NCBI GenBank assembly: GCA_010909165.1
Contig: VJWM01000314.1
Location: 19,046-83,045 of the forward strand
Reading direction: 5' to 3'
DNA: 64,000 nt
Source: Anthoceros angustus
Taxonomy: Eukaryota; Streptophyta; Anthocerotopsida; Anthocerotales; Anthocerotaceae
Below, piece by piece: positions 53,240-63,060 of this stretch. The stretch's first letter is position 1. Every line of letters starts with the position of its first letter. The notes under the pieces are model-generated. The model was not told where the DNA came from, did no database searches, and saw only the letters and a program-made list of their open reading frames with translations. Position numbers and translations under genes: made by a program.

Positions 53240-53720
53240 ATTCAGTGGGTTGTCTTTAGTCTTCGGGATATACATGCTAGCATCGCTTTGCTTTGAACAA
53301 AACCATATTTTGTAAGCTTGTCATGTATATCATTATTCCATTCCTTGCACGATTGCTTAAGGCCATAAATGCCTTTAATGAGCCTGCATACATGGTCTTC
53401 TTTACCTTTGACTTCATAGCCTTGAGTTGTCTCATGTATATTTCTTCTTGGATTCTTAGCTAGAGCCGCCAGACCTTGGTTATACATGTGAATAGTCGAA
53501 GTTGGGATTGGTATTCCCAACTCTGATAACTTACACCATACTATTCCTTGGCTGCGCGATCGAGGCGATACTCCGCTTGTGAGACAAAACAGCAGTTGGT
53601 TGCTTTTGCGGACCGACATCTCTGCGACAATCGAAATCACATGGCGACTCGATTTTCTACTAAAGAGTTGTACTCAATCTCTACCTTCCATGTGTCTTTC
53701 TCGGAGAGGAAAATGCTTGT
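53240..53720 (-). pseudogene. Copia RNase H fused to RT (wrong order), family A-like
   Basis: One open minus-strand frame (53,640-53,242) first reads RNase H sequence (ELGIPIPTSTIHMYNQGLAA, LAKNPRRNIHE), then without a stop changes into RT (GYEVKGKEDHVCRLIKGIYG, LKQSCKEWNNDIHDKLTKYG). RNase H should follow RT. The joint lies near 53,440 at AAATATACATGAGACAAC. The Asp of the TDNQ-type motif is Tyr here. Confidence 0.85.
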
Positions 53721-54478
53721 TTCAAGGTTAGCGGTTCCTCCGGATCAACTGGCTTTGTAACACTTGATAATAAGGTGTGAGAGGAGAAATGGGGTCATCA
53801 GTGACAAGATATCCCAAAGGTGGTTCCTTCCATCCAGTCCTGCAGCATGGTCTAGTCCTAAGATTGTACCTTGTGCGTTGTTGAATGTGTTCTTCAATGT
53901 CGACCACTTGTTGAGTGGTTCCCGCAGTGCAGCTCTTGTTGCTCGTCGTCAATTCATCCACTTGCTCGGCGGGCTCATCCTCAAAAGGAATACGATCCTC
54001 CTCACGAATTTCAACATCATAGTCGATTTCATCATCTTAAATGTTGAGGTTCTTCTAAATCGTGGATCCGGAGTAGTTGGTCGCCTCTTGGAATATATTC
54101 TAACTCCTCCTCCTCCTCCCGCAAGGTTCATCCATAGGAGCTTGCTGCGGAGGGAGTGAATGAATGATGACAAAATCATCGTCATCAAAAGTGGAAGGCT
54201 CCGGATGCGCAGAGGAAGGAGCATCGGGAGTAATGGGAGCAGATGCCCCCAGAATAGGAGAAAGAATATGAGATTCATGAAAGGTCACGCTCCTAGCATA
54301 AATGAGCTTTCGGGTAGATGGGTCAAATAACTTGTAACCCTTAATGCCTTCTGTGTAGCCAATAAAGGTATATTTGGCTGCCTTGGGATCCAGCTTCTTG
54401 CGTTGTACTTTGGGGATGAACACATAAGCAGGGGATCCGAAGATTCGTAAATGATCAATGAAGGTTTTCTCCCAAGAC
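53720..54478 (-). pseudogene. Copia integrase SH3-like domain and linker, family A copy 1
   Basis: The frame 54,460-54,140 reads FIDHLRIFGSPAYVFIPK, AKYTFIGYTEGIKGYKLFDP and RKLIYARSVTFHESH, then an acidic/Pro-rich linker (PSTFDDDDFVIIHS). 53,728-53,961 holds further linker (RYNLRTRP). It stops at 54,478 in TCTCCCAAGA, where the host-like segment begins. In the intact copy at 56,680 the same word continues with AAAGCTTCATATGG. Confidence 0.85.
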
Positions 54479-54741
54479 CCGCGCCAGGCGCGATGCCCTA
54501 GGAGGTTTGCACCTAGGACAACTACCAAGATCGAGACGGGTGTTGAGAACAAGGCGATCCTATGACAGCGAGGGTTGGAAGGCGAAAGGGACAACAAAGA
54601 GTTACAGGGCGCAAGGTTGAAGGCCTCGAACTTCGTCGGGATATAAACACTTCCTCTTCTCCGTCGCCAATTTGAGGCGCGCACAAAATTAACGAACACG
54701 GATTTTGCCTACTATGATATGGCTCCACCCACCATGTGCAC
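54478..54741 (+). pseudogene. Host-like exon fragment ending at a GTAAGT donor
   Basis: Plus-strand segment unrelated to the surrounding copia. One frame reads TKIETGVENKAIL, LKASNFVGI (stop), TLPLLRRQFEARTKLTN and TDFAYYDMAPPTMC, running up to GCAC|GTAAGT at 54,741/54,742. The frame contains two stops, so it is a pseudogene, a captured fragment or damaged sequence. I do not recognise the protein. Confidence 0.4.
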
Positions 54742-55007
54742 GTAAGTTTCCCAAGCCTAAACCGCAGCGAAGACTCAGTTGTGGTGTGGCTCACTGAGGC
54801 ACCATGCTCCTGTCTGGTACCAAAGTCAGGATCGGGCTCCGCAGCCCGAAGATGAGGCGCGTGAAAGTCGAAAGTCGGAGTTCATTCTGCTCATGTCATC
54901 GACCGTCTGATAAGTTCTTTGGTCTGCATCTTTCGCGCACGTCACTGCTGATAACTTCCAGGAAGAGGGTTGCTAACATGTGGTTTTGTTTCCTGATGTG
55001 TGTGTAG
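54742..55007 (+). other. Candidate intron or introns in the host-like fragment
   Basis: From GTAAGT to TGTGTGTAG. The phase does not fit a single 266-bp intron between the two best frames. An inner AG at 54,766-54,767 would open the frame EDSVVVWLTEAP in phase with the upstream exon, but would leave an intron of only 26 nt, below what plants splice. Either more exons are missing or this intron has been shortened by deletion. Confidence 0.3.
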
Positions 55008-55219
55008 AGTCCACTAAGAGGATCAAAAGAGAGGCCAGGCAGAAAGATAAGCAGAAAGTTGAGGAAGCACCATCTAGAAAAAGAAACCACTCAAGTTCCA
55101 TTGAAGAACTGTCACCCGGTAGCCGTTACAACCAATACTGCATCGAAGATGAGTCTACTTCCGAATCCTTGCAGTCTGGAGACGAAATAGACTTTGGATA
55201 CACTTCTATTTTATGGTGA
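55008..55219 (+). CDS. Host-like terminal exon: basic-acidic C-terminus
   Basis: After the acceptor TGTGTGTAG the frame reads STKRIKREARQKDKQKVEEA, then SRKRNHSSSIEELSPGSR and SESLQSGDEIDFGYTSILW, with stop TGA at 55,217-55,219. It has a bipartite-like basic cluster (KRIKR...KDKQK) suggesting a nuclear protein, then a Ser/Glu-rich tail. Codon usage looks normal and there are no stops. It is the most host-like coding sequence in the window. Identity unknown. Confidence 0.5.
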
Positions 55220-55251
55220 CATGACTCGGAGTTTAGAGCTAGGATTACAGT

Positions 55252-55560
55252 TTAGACTAAGCTGGATGAGAGAGCTTGTTCCTCTCCCATGCCAAGATGC
55301 TGGATGTGCTTGTAGTGAGCATCTCTGCTCATAGCCTTAGTGAGTATGTCGGCCGGGTTCTCTTGTACTGGATTCTTAGCTAGAGCCATCGAACCTTGGT
55401 TATCTGTGTGAATAGTCGTGCAAGTTGGGATTGGTATTCCCAACTCTCGTAACCACTACTATTCCTTGGCTGGCTGCTGATCGAGCCGATACTCTCCGGC
55501 CACGTGAGACAAAACAGCGATTGGTTGCTTTTTGCGGACCGACATCACATGCGACAATCG
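55252..55560 (-). pseudogene. Copia RNase H C-terminus, family A
   Basis: The frame reads ELGIPIPT-like sequence (55,420-55,450), then IHTDNQGSMALAKNP and, after an internal deletion at 55,365, QENPADILTKAMSRDAHYKH and a tail ending near 55,252. The TDNQ motif with its catalytic Asp is present here. Upstream (55,470-55,540) HVAGEYRLDQQP corresponds to the AEAEY-type motif. Confidence 0.85.
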
Positions 55561-55927
55561 AAATCCATGCGACTACGATTTTCTACTATCAATATCACCG
55601 GTACGTGGTGTCAGAAGACTTCAAGGTCAATGCTTTTCCTTTTGGTATTTATCGTAATGCCCATTTTGGCTGCCTTTGGTGCTCGAAGACGTTTAAGACT
55701 TGTCGATGTTCGATCACGGGTTTTCAGGAGTGCAATACACTTGTGGTATATGCTATTTCAAGCCTTGTTGTGTTGCCATATATTAGATTATAGCATACAT
55801 GCCTGAGTATGCCTTTCATCTGCTCTTTCTCATCATGAGTAGAAGGTGACATCATTTTACTTAACCGACCCGGTTGGCATAGGTGTTGTCGAGCTTTGCA
55901 TCCTTAAGGCCAAGTTGCTCAGCACAA
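55560..55927 (-). pseudogene. Degenerate RT to RNase H region
   Basis: Lies just upstream (minus strand) of RNase H. Only weak traces can be read. The plus-strand frames here (for example at 55,504-55,806, rich in Leu and Phe) show no motif. The tail near 55,900-55,930 (TTGCTCAGCACAATCAAG) resembles the spacing region of a copia RT. Uncertain. Confidence 0.35.
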
Positions 55928-56120
55928 TCAAGAAGGTAGCGTGGTTGAGTCAAAGTCATAACCGCGTGCTTCTGTTTCTTTGAAGAAAGAAAAGGCGACT
56001 CTTATGGCGGAGGATGTAGGTGAGGACGACCGAATAATCATCTGAAGGTTAAAAATATCTACAACCACTAAATGAAGGTGCGAGATATCGGACCACAAAT
56101 GTCTGTGAACCAACTCTAAG
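55928..56120 (-). pseudogene. Copia integrase core start, short copy 1
   Basis: The minus strand reads LELVHRHLWSDISHLHLVVVD, broken by indels, matching the ELVHTDLCGPI..GGxxYFLTF start of a copia integrase core. The first catalytic Asp is replaced by His through a frame error. A second copy lies at 57,830-57,945 and joins to protease sequence instead. Confidence 0.65.
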
Positions 56121-56960
56121 TGGTTCCCGCAGTGCAGCTCTTGTTGCTCGTCGTCAATTCATCCACTTGCTCGGCGGGCTCATCCTCAAAAGGAATACGA
56201 TCCTCCTCACGAATTTCAACATCATAGTCGATTTCATCATCTTAAATGTTGAGGTTCTTCTAAATCGTGGATCCGGAGTAGTTGGTCGCCTCTTGGAATA
56301 TATTCTAACTCCTCCTCCTCCTCCCGCAAGGTTCATCCATAGGAGCTTCTGCGGAGGGAGTGAATGAATGATGACAAAATCATCAACAAGATCATCAAAG
56401 TGGAAGGCTCCGGATGCGCAGAGGAAGGAGCATCGGGAGTAATGGGAGCAGATGCCCCATAGGAGAAAGAATATGAGATTCATGAAAGGTCACGCTCCTA
56501 GCATAAATGAGCTTTCGGGTAGATGGGTCAAATAACTTGTAACCCTTAATGCCTTCTGTGTAGCCAATAAAGGTATATTTGGCTGCCTTGGGATCCAGAC
56601 TTCTTGCGTTGTACTTTTGGGGATGAACACATAAGCGGGGATCCAAGATTCGTAAATGATCAATGAAGGTTTTCTCCCAAGAAAAGCTTCATATGGAGTC
56701 ATGCCTTGATGCCTCTGTAGCCTAACATGAGTTCGTGCCTTGTCGATAACTTTTAGATAATGTAGCTTGGGTGAGCAAACTGTGATCTCCAGGCGTAAAT
56801 TTTGTTTTACCTCGCCATTTTCGAGGTGTGTGTACCACACTAAGTTGTTCGCTATACCTTGTGCAAAAATCAGCAAATTCATTGAAGTGAACTCTCCTCC
56901 ATTATCGGAGCGAAGAGTTTTAAGCTTCTGTCGGTAAGTCTCTCGCCCACATCATATATT
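56120..56960 (-). pseudogene. Copia integrase core end, SH3-like domain and linker, family A copy 2
   Basis: A frame from 56,882 downward gives NEFADF-like and MTPYEAFLGRKPS segments (56,690-56,880), then AKYTFIGYTEGIKGYKLFD and YARSVTFHESH (56,500-56,620), then the acidic linker (to 56,120). It repeats 53,940-54,470 with small indels and keeps the upstream core part that copy 1 has lost. Confidence 0.85.
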
Positions 56961-57075
56961 CTTTGAATGTATGCCAAGACAACTTTGTAAAGGTCCTAAG
57001 CAGGACATCTTGAACTTTGTATAACTTGTCCTACATAATGCTTGTAATGAAAACTTGGTTTATTCTTGGATAAGA

Positions 57076-57540
57076 TTAGATCATTCGTACACTTTGCGGA
57101 TAGCATATAACATCTCCTTTAAGATATATGTATAAACTGCTGTCAGCCTGACTCTTAGTAAATCCAAGCTCTAGCAGTTCTGTGTCTAAGGTAGCATTCC
57201 ATTTCATAGCTGATTGCTTAAAACCATATAAGCACTTGATCAGTCTGCAAGCATGGTTTTCCTTACCCTTCACTTCATATCCTGGTGGCTGCTGCATGTA
57301 TATTTCAGTGTCTAACTTGCCATACAAGAAGGCTATTTTGACATCATACATTTGTAACTCATAATTGTAATGTGTGGATATGGCCAGGAGAATTCGGAGT
57401 GTTGACACCTTTACAACTGGAGCAAAGGTTTCAAGGTAGTCCAAGCCAGGGACTTGGGAGAAACCCCTCGCCACCAAACAAGCTTTATACCGCTCGAAAT
57501 GCAATCCTTAACTTTTAGTTTAAACACCCATTTGCGAAAC
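57076..57540 (-). pseudogene. Copia reverse transcriptase N-terminal half, family A copy 1
   Basis: A long open frame (57,504-57,076): [78 protein letters not shown] and LYGFKQSAMKWN. This is the fingers/palm half of copia RVT_2, and the Asp of the DVKIAFL motif is the first RT catalytic Asp. The frame ends with SSLYIYLKGDV, where YVDD would follow about 10 residues later but is lost. Confidence 0.92.
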
Positions 57541-57835
57541 CGGTTTTACGTAGGTAATTCCACAAGCTCCATGTTCCGTTCTCCATCAAGGAGTCATACT
57601 ACGGCGAATTGCTTTTCCCAGTCTTTGTGATTAGGTCTACTCAGCGCCTCTTCATGGGAGGTTCAATAGGGTCAGAGAGGTTGCAGCATGATTGTCACAT
57701 GGGAAGAAGAAGCCGTCACGGAGCACGGTAATAATGGAGGTTGTCTATGGATGGATACAACCGGCTCGGTTCTTCGACAATTGGAGGTCAACAAGTTCAG
57801 CATCTAAAGTGTTCAATCTCATTGTTCGGAGGATG
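57540..57835 (-). pseudogene. Copia pol linker, copy 1
   Basis: Repeats 58,855-59,060 (the region encoding the C-terminal linker with FFFPCDNQ and ATSLTLLNLPEE), here with more deletions. It connects to an integrase-core start at 57,830 instead of the SH3-like domain. Confidence 0.6.
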
Positions 57836-58525
57836 TAGGTGAGGACGACCGAATAATCATCTGAAGGTTAAAAATATCTACAACCACTAAATGAAGGTGC
57901 GAGATATCGGACCACAAATGTCTGTGAACCAACTCTAAGGGTGCCTTAGCCCTCCGAGGGATGGATTGTGGAATGGAGCTTGATGACGTTGGTTATGACG
58001 CAAGCTTCACACCGTGGAGAGGTTCAAGTTTAGGAATACAGGAGTTCTATACAGTTTCCTTAGACATTTGGATAAGCTTTTGGCTATTCGGATGACCTAA
58101 TCGGATGCCAAAGCATGGTGCTTGAAGAGTGGGAATGGGAGGCTACATTGATGAGGTGTAACGGACCCACTTGACCGAGAGTTTATAGAGTCCATCTTCT
58201 AGTGTTCAGGCATTGTGATACTTATTAGTATGATAGTAAAGGAGACACAAAATCGGCTTCAAGGATAATTTGCATGTTATGTTCTTGACATAAACTAGCG
58301 GTGACACTAGATTCTTGCACATGGAGGGTACATAAAGGACATGGGAGAGAGTAAGAACCTGCCCGTGGAGCACTTTAATGCCACGGAACCTACACCAAAT
58401 ATGGTGAGGTTATGGTCGTCGCCTAGGAGCACTGTTGTTGTCCTTTTGATGGCGAATACTCAAAAAGTTAAGTCGTGACATATATGAGATGTTGCACCGT
58501 CTAAATACCAATTTTGGTTTGATGG
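57835..58525 (-). pseudogene. Copia protease and integrase-core start, family C-like
   Basis: From high to low: [16 protein letters not shown] at 58,470-58,510, the copia protease start, where the usual Asp-Ser-Gly-Ala has lost one codon (Asp-Gly-Ala at 58,493-58,501). Then LLGDDHNLTIFGVGSVALKC, a broken region, and finally LELVHRHLW (57,900-57,950). Protease frees the gag and pol parts; this copy is inactive. Order is normal (protease before integrase) but the region is shortened. Confidence 0.75.
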
Positions 58526-58860
58526 CTTGGAACTTGCCAAGCAGAAATGGATGGAGTTTTGGAGGCTTCTTCAACGTGCTCAAATGGTGACCTCCTTCTT
58601 TGGCTCACCATTTTCTTCTTCCAACAATCCTTCTCCATATGGTTGGTCATCTTGCACCAATTGTAACTCATAATTGTAATGTGTGGATATGGCAGGAGAA
58701 TTCGGGGTGTTGACACCTTTACAACTGGAGCAAAGGTTTCAAGGTAGTCCAAGCCAGGGACTTGGGAGAAACCCCTCGCCACCAAACAAGCTTTATACCT
58801 GTCGAAGGTACCGTCTGCCTTAACTTTTAGTTTAAACACCCATTTGCGAAACCAGTTTTA
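58501..58860 (-). pseudogene. RT fused to gag zinc knuckle (chimeric frame)
   Basis: One open frame (58,839-58,501) starts as RT ([34 protein letters not shown]) and changes without a stop into a gag zinc knuckle ([18 protein letters not shown], 58,624-58,665), then a gag tail to the protease start. The joint is at GAGTTACAA/AACTACAA-type sequence near 58,665-58,675. RT belongs far downstream of gag, so this is a rearrangement. Confidence 0.88.
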
Positions 58861-59759
58861 CAAGGTAATTCCACAAGCTCCATGTTGCTTCTCCATCAAG
58901 GAGTCATACTACGAATTGCTTTTCCCAGTCTTTGTGATTAGGTCTACTCAACGCCTTCTTCAGGGAGGTTCAATAGGGTCAGAGAGGTTGCGCATTGATT
59001 GTCACATGGGAAGAAGAACACGTCACGCAGTGTAATCGGGAGGTTGTTCATGGCCAGAGAGATATACGGCTGGTTCTTGACAATTGGAGGGTCAACAAGT
59101 TCAGCATCTAAGGCAGGTTCAATCTCAATAACTTGTTCTGGAGGATGGTGATCCTGTTGATCCTGATGAGTGTTAGGTACATATGGTTGTGCAAGCTCTG
59201 CAGTTGCGTCTTCAAGACCAACAAGTTCAAAAACTTCTGAATCATCAACAAGATCATCAACCGGATCATCCCCACCCACAGGGGCAACATCCTCAGCAGG
59301 AACAACTTGAGTCCCATGATCAGTCTGATCAAAGTGTGAATCTTGAAGCACTGTTATGTCATCGTCAGTAGGAGGGGGATCCTGGGAAGCTCCCACTGAT
59401 TCCCAAGTGCTGCCTTCATCAAAGGTAACACTTCTGGCATATATTACTGTATTGGTAGGGACATCATAGAGTTTATATGCCTTGATGCCCTCTGTGTAGC
59501 CTAACATCAGAAGTTTACGTGCCTTGTCTGATAACTTTTTCCTCTTCTCTTTAGGAATAAAGGCATATGCGAGACAGCCAAAGGTGCGCAGGTGAAGAAT
59601 GGAGGGCTTGCGCCCCGTGAAAGCTTCATACGGGGTAAGACCAACAACTGAAGTTGTGGGCAATCTATTCTTAAGATAAGTAGATGTCATAATGGCTTCT
59701 GCCCAATATGGCAGGGGGAGCTTGGCATGTTGTAGAAGAGAAGATGTCATCTCCTGCAA
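58860..59759 (-). pseudogene. Copia integrase C-terminal half, SH3-like domain and linker, family A (best copy)
   Basis: The longest copia frame in the window (59,759-58,944, about 270 codons). It reads LPLPYWAEAIMTSTYLKNRL, TPYEAFTGRKPS, LRTFGCLAYAFIPKEKRKKL, LMLGYTEGIKAYKLYD and VIYARSVTFDEG, then a long acidic linker (VPAEDVAPVGGDDPVDDLVD) up to the RT border. The usual order of copia pol is kept. At 59,759 the frame breaks near LNLTL-x-E, within the QNGVAER motif region. Confidence 0.92.
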
Positions 59760-60141
59760 CGTTAGGTTAAGACGCTCAGCAACTCCATTTTCTGGTGTAG
59801 AACTCGTGTGGCGGCCACCAAGCGGTAATCACGAAACTCATTTGAGGTAAACTCTCCCCCATTGTCTGATCTTAAAGTTTTAAGTTGCTTTCCGGTCCAT
59901 CTTTCGACATACTTAAGGTAATCCTTAAAGTGAGTAAAGCATTCACTCTTCTGCTTCAAAATGTAAGTAGTAACAAACCTCGTTTTGTCATCTGTAAATG
60001 TCAGGAAGTATTTACCACCACCAATGGACTCCTGTGAAAGAGGTCCACACAAATCTGTATGGACAAGTTCCAAGACATCGAAGCCCTATGAGGTGCCTTG
60101 TTTTAAAAGGCGCTTGATGTCTCTTTGAAAGAACACAAGAT
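59760..60141 (-). pseudogene. Copia integrase catalytic core, family A
   Basis: The frame 60,073-59,762 reads ELVHTDLCGPLSQESIGGGK, YFLTFTDDKTRFVTTYILK, YVERWTGKQLKTLRSDNGGE and FTSNEFRDY. It has the first (HTDLCGP) and second (RSDNGGEF) catalytic aspartates. Just after it the frame is disturbed before the QNGVAER Glu. Upstream, CESCVLSKRHQAPF-type zinc-finger Cys residues (60,090-60,140) can be read in another frame. Confidence 0.93.
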
Positions 60142-60712
60142 TCACACAAAAGTGGTACGAGGCCCTATATGCCCATGTTGGTAAAGATCACTTACGCCTA
60201 GTTGTTGTAAGGAATCGCCTCCTTCATCCTTATAGTATATAAGTGACGTGTGGCGATCAATAAGCTCATTCCATCTTTGGAGGCATAAAGTCGAGCTAAC
60301 TTCTCCCACATCTCGGTGTTTGCGTCGCAACTTGGAGTACCATCGCTTGTAAGTCCGTTCATTAAAACGTCTGCTCTCCGATCTTTGGCTTCCCATTCAT
60401 CTATAGCGAGTCCCAAGTGGAACATTCTTCCGTCTTGACAATATTCCATAAGTCGGGGTACTTGGGGCACCTGCTGTTGCCATACATCGTACTTGCCGTT
60501 GAATCTATCTTTGTCTTTAAGTTGTCACCTTGAATCACTTGAGGCTTGGATTCATTACGCTTTTTAGCTTTCTCCTTTTCTTCCCTTTTAAATTGCTCCC
60601 ATTCATCTCGCCATATAGATTGTTGTTCTTCAAGCCATTTGGTCTTTTGGCGGCCAAAATTTTGCTCGCTCAAGTCATCAATATCCACGTCGAGATCGTC
60701 CGACCCCACCAT
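60142..60712 (-). pseudogene. gag: Copia gag N-terminal part, joined to integrase zinc finger
   Basis: Starts at ATG 60,712 (MVGSDDLDVDIDDLSEQNFG) and is Lys/Glu-rich to about residue 60, then NYPxW-like region and, after a frameshift, LAIDEWEAKDRRADVLMNGL and EMWEKLARLYASKDGMSLL, typical of copia gag (UBN2-type). At about 60,200 the gag (HLYTIRMKEA) changes into pre-integrase sequence (SDLYQHGH), skipping the rest of gag and protease. Confidence 0.85.
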
Positions 60713-61483
60713 TGCAAGTAATTTTAATGATGCAGGTTATGCTGGTTGACACGTCTTCTTGCATTGTTTTGCGGGAAAGAGGCGGCGGTGCACAACATTT
60801 CTTCAAATTATGAATTTCGCATCATAATCGAATCTGCAGACTTACAATCAAGTGAGAAGAGACCTTGTGAAAGGTCTCGGTCAACAAGTCTATCGGTGAT
60901 AATATTGATTTGTTGTGTATTGTAAGTCAATTTCTCATTGATAGGAGTGATTTATTCTAAGTTCTCTAATGGAATCAAGAGATTGCTGCAGATGATCCGG
61001 ATTAGGAGCGAAGATACTAGCCTTATTTTTATGTACTTAGAGATGGCGGACTCTATGGCACTATATTGATAAAGGCTAAATGTAGAAAGGAGAGCTTCTG
61101 AGCATAAATGATATCTTGTACTCTATCTCGACTTAGACAAAAGGGCTTCAATGAGACAACATACTTGTGCCTCTAAAACATCAACTGAGGAGAAGTCAAA
61201 CTCCTCCGAATGTAAGAAGATTTGATTTGATGTTGTTTTCTTCTTCTTTGAAGCCTTGATCTTCCTCCTAAATTCTTGTCTGCTTGGATTAAAGGAATCC
61301 ATGGAGGCGGACAAGAAATTGATGCACAATGTGTGCATCATTGTGCGCTGGTCACCGATGATTCTTTGCTAAAGGCGAAATCTCCGCATTATCTTCATTT
61401 GAAGTACTACAAACGCAAAAGCATTGGAGAGTAAATTGCCTAGAGCATAAGGAAGCGAGGTGCTCAAGCACAAAGAGCTAAAT
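60713..61483 (-). other. Copia leader / 5' untranslated region
   Basis: Lies between the primer site and the gag ATG, 770 bp. Contains a 70-codon frame at 61,341-61,123 (Lys-rich centre KIKASKKKKTTSN) without recognised domain. The length is large for a copia leader, so it may hold foreign sequence. Confidence 0.45.
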
Positions 61484-61494
61484 GCTCGATACCA
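61484..61494 (-). other. Copia primer-binding site (tRNA-iMet type)
   Basis: TGGTATCGAGC on the minus strand, directly abutting the LTR end. The plant initiator-Met site usually reads TGGTATCAGAGC, so one A is missing. It fixes the minus-strand orientation of this copia and identifies 61,495 as the inner end of its 5' LTR. Confidence 0.88.
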
Positions 61495-61528
61495 TGATGA
61501 GAATCAATAGCTCTTAGATAGAAGAGAA
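61495..61528 (-). mobile_element. 34-bp stub of the copia 5' LTR
   Basis: Identical to the first 34 bp of the LTR at 48,538 (TGATGAGAATC...GAAGAGAA). It then turns into integrase sequence (GAAGAGAAGATGTCATCTC, found also at 59,735) through the shared GAAGAGAA. The rest of the 5' LTR is absent here. Confidence 0.92.
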
Positions 61529-61940
61529 GATGTCATCTCACGCAGCGTTAAGTTAAGGCAGCTCGGCAACTCCATTTTCTTTGCCGGGTGTAGACTCTTG
61601 TGGTGGCCCTCGAAGCGGTAATCACGAAACTCATTTGAGTAAACTCTCCCCATTGTCGATCTTAAGTTTTAAGTTGCTTTCCGGTCCATCTTTCGACATA
61701 CTTAAGGTAATCATAAGTGAGTAAAGCATTCTTACGCTTCAAAATGTAAGTAGTAACAAACCTCGTTTTGTCATCTGTAAATGTCGAGTATTTACCACCA
61801 CCAATGGACTCTGTGAAAGAGTCCGTCTGTATGGACAAGTTCCAAGACATCGAAGCCATGAGGTGCCTTGTTTTAAAAGGCGCTTGATGTCTCTTTGAAA
61901 GAACACAAGATTCACACAAAAGTGGTACGAGGCCCTATGC
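61529..61940 (-). pseudogene. Second copy of copia integrase zinc finger and core
   Basis: The frame 61,919-61,662 reads CESCVLSKRHQAPFKTRHL, then SIGGGKYSTFTDDKTRFVTT and YVERWTGKQLKT. It repeats 59,770-60,140 with more deletions: the first Asp region (HTDLCGP) reads SIQTDSF. Confidence 0.88.
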
Positions 61941-62481
61941 CCATGTTGGTAAAGATCGGCGTATTCGTTGTTGTAACTTTGCTGAATGTGGATGGCCTGG
62001 TCGTGAGTGCCACGATTTTGACTTTCTATCATTGTGCGGATGTGGTGGTTGCACCCTTTGTCAAGCTTAAGAATGGTAAGCTCATGCGTATGGAGCGGAA
62101 GTCTCTGTCACGATGACCCATAGGCAAGTACTTTATTATGATTAGAAGCATCTAGTACTTGACATTACATTTTAGTGAATAAGATGTGTGATGGTATCAG
62201 CATTGACTTTTCTGAAATGAGGTTTACGTGTCATATCAGTGCGTAGTAGGCGTCATGCGATGCTAACACATTTCTGATGGCGGCGAATTATTAGACCCGA
62301 GGAGAGACTAGGGATCATCATCACCTAGGTATACGTCTTGATCCTTAAGCTTATTTGTACGTTTGAACGCTCCTCTGTCTAAGCAAATATGTACATTTTA
62401 GCCCACTGTGTCTAAGTACCAATCAATGGTGTGCTTAACATTTTGTATTTCTTGTGACGACGGCGAGGAACAAGAATGAAC
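61940..62481 (-). pseudogene. Copia pre-integrase domain and protease remainder, copy 1
   Basis: Pre-integrase remains with LTKGATTTSAQ and SDLYQ-like words (61,960-62,080), then protease remainder to 62,400, where a damaged WYLDT segment can be read (62,420-62,440). It repeats 62,560-63,070 with small indels. Confidence 0.7.
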
Positions 62482-62557
62482 TTGTTGCAACTATAAGTTG
62501 TTGTAACAACTAACTACCTAAAGCCCTAGCTCTAAATTAATGTTTAAGTAATGAGGC
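62482..62557 (-). mobile_element. Internal copia LTR fragment inside the coding region
   Basis: Matches 48,676-48,757 of the LTR, joined on the left through GTTGCAA (gag/protease side: CTTGTTGCAAAC) and on the right through GAGGCCCTA (integrase side: GAGGCCCTATATGCCC). Both joints sit on words found in both parents. Confidence 0.85.
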
Positions 62558-62734
62558 CCTATGCCCATGTTGGTAAAGATCGCTGACAGCTAGTTGTTGT
62601 AACTTTGCTGAATGTGGATGGCCTAGTCGTGAGTGCCACGATTTCGACTTTTCTATCTGTTGTGCAGATGTAGTGGTTGCACCCTTTGTCAAGCTTAAGA
62701 ATGGTAAGCTACTGTCTGTATGGAGACGGAACAA
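62537..62734 (-). pseudogene. Copia pre-integrase (GAG_pre-integrase) domain
   Basis: Open frame with PFLSLTKGATTTSAQ, KSKSWHSRLGHPHSAKLQQL and VSDLYQHGH. WHSRLGHP is the hallmark of the domain preceding copia integrase. It is the best copy of this domain in the window and is cut on its low side by the LTR fragment at 62,557. Confidence 0.9.
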
Positions 62735-63060
62735 GTCTCTATCTGATGACCCATAGGCAAGTACTTTATTATGATTAGAAGCATCTAGTACTTGACATTA
62801 CATTTTAGTGAATAAGATGTGATGGTATCAGCATTGACTTTCTAAGCAAATGAGGTTTACGTGTCATATCAGTGCGTAGTAGGCGTCATGCGATGCTAAC
62901 ACATTTCTGATGGCTGGAATTATGTGCCAAGACCCGAGGAGAGACTAGGGATCATCATCACCTAGGTATACGTCTTGATCCTTAACTGCGTTTCGCTCCT
63001 CTGTCTAAGCAAATATGTACAGCCCCAGTGTCTAAGTACCAATCAATGGTGTGCTTAACA
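62735..63060 (-). pseudogene. Copia protease, family A, intact DTGA site
   Basis: The frame reads HTIDWYLDTGAVHICLDRG with Asp-Thr-Gly-Ala at 63,021-63,032, the aspartic protease active site. It shifts after about 15 residues. The rest (62,735-62,980) is broken and parallels 62,110-62,400. Confidence 0.8.

Noticed and set aside
59183-59371. Gln/His-rich plus-strand frame
   Set aside because: It is the complement of the acidic linker of the copia polyprotein, which is the real coding strand.
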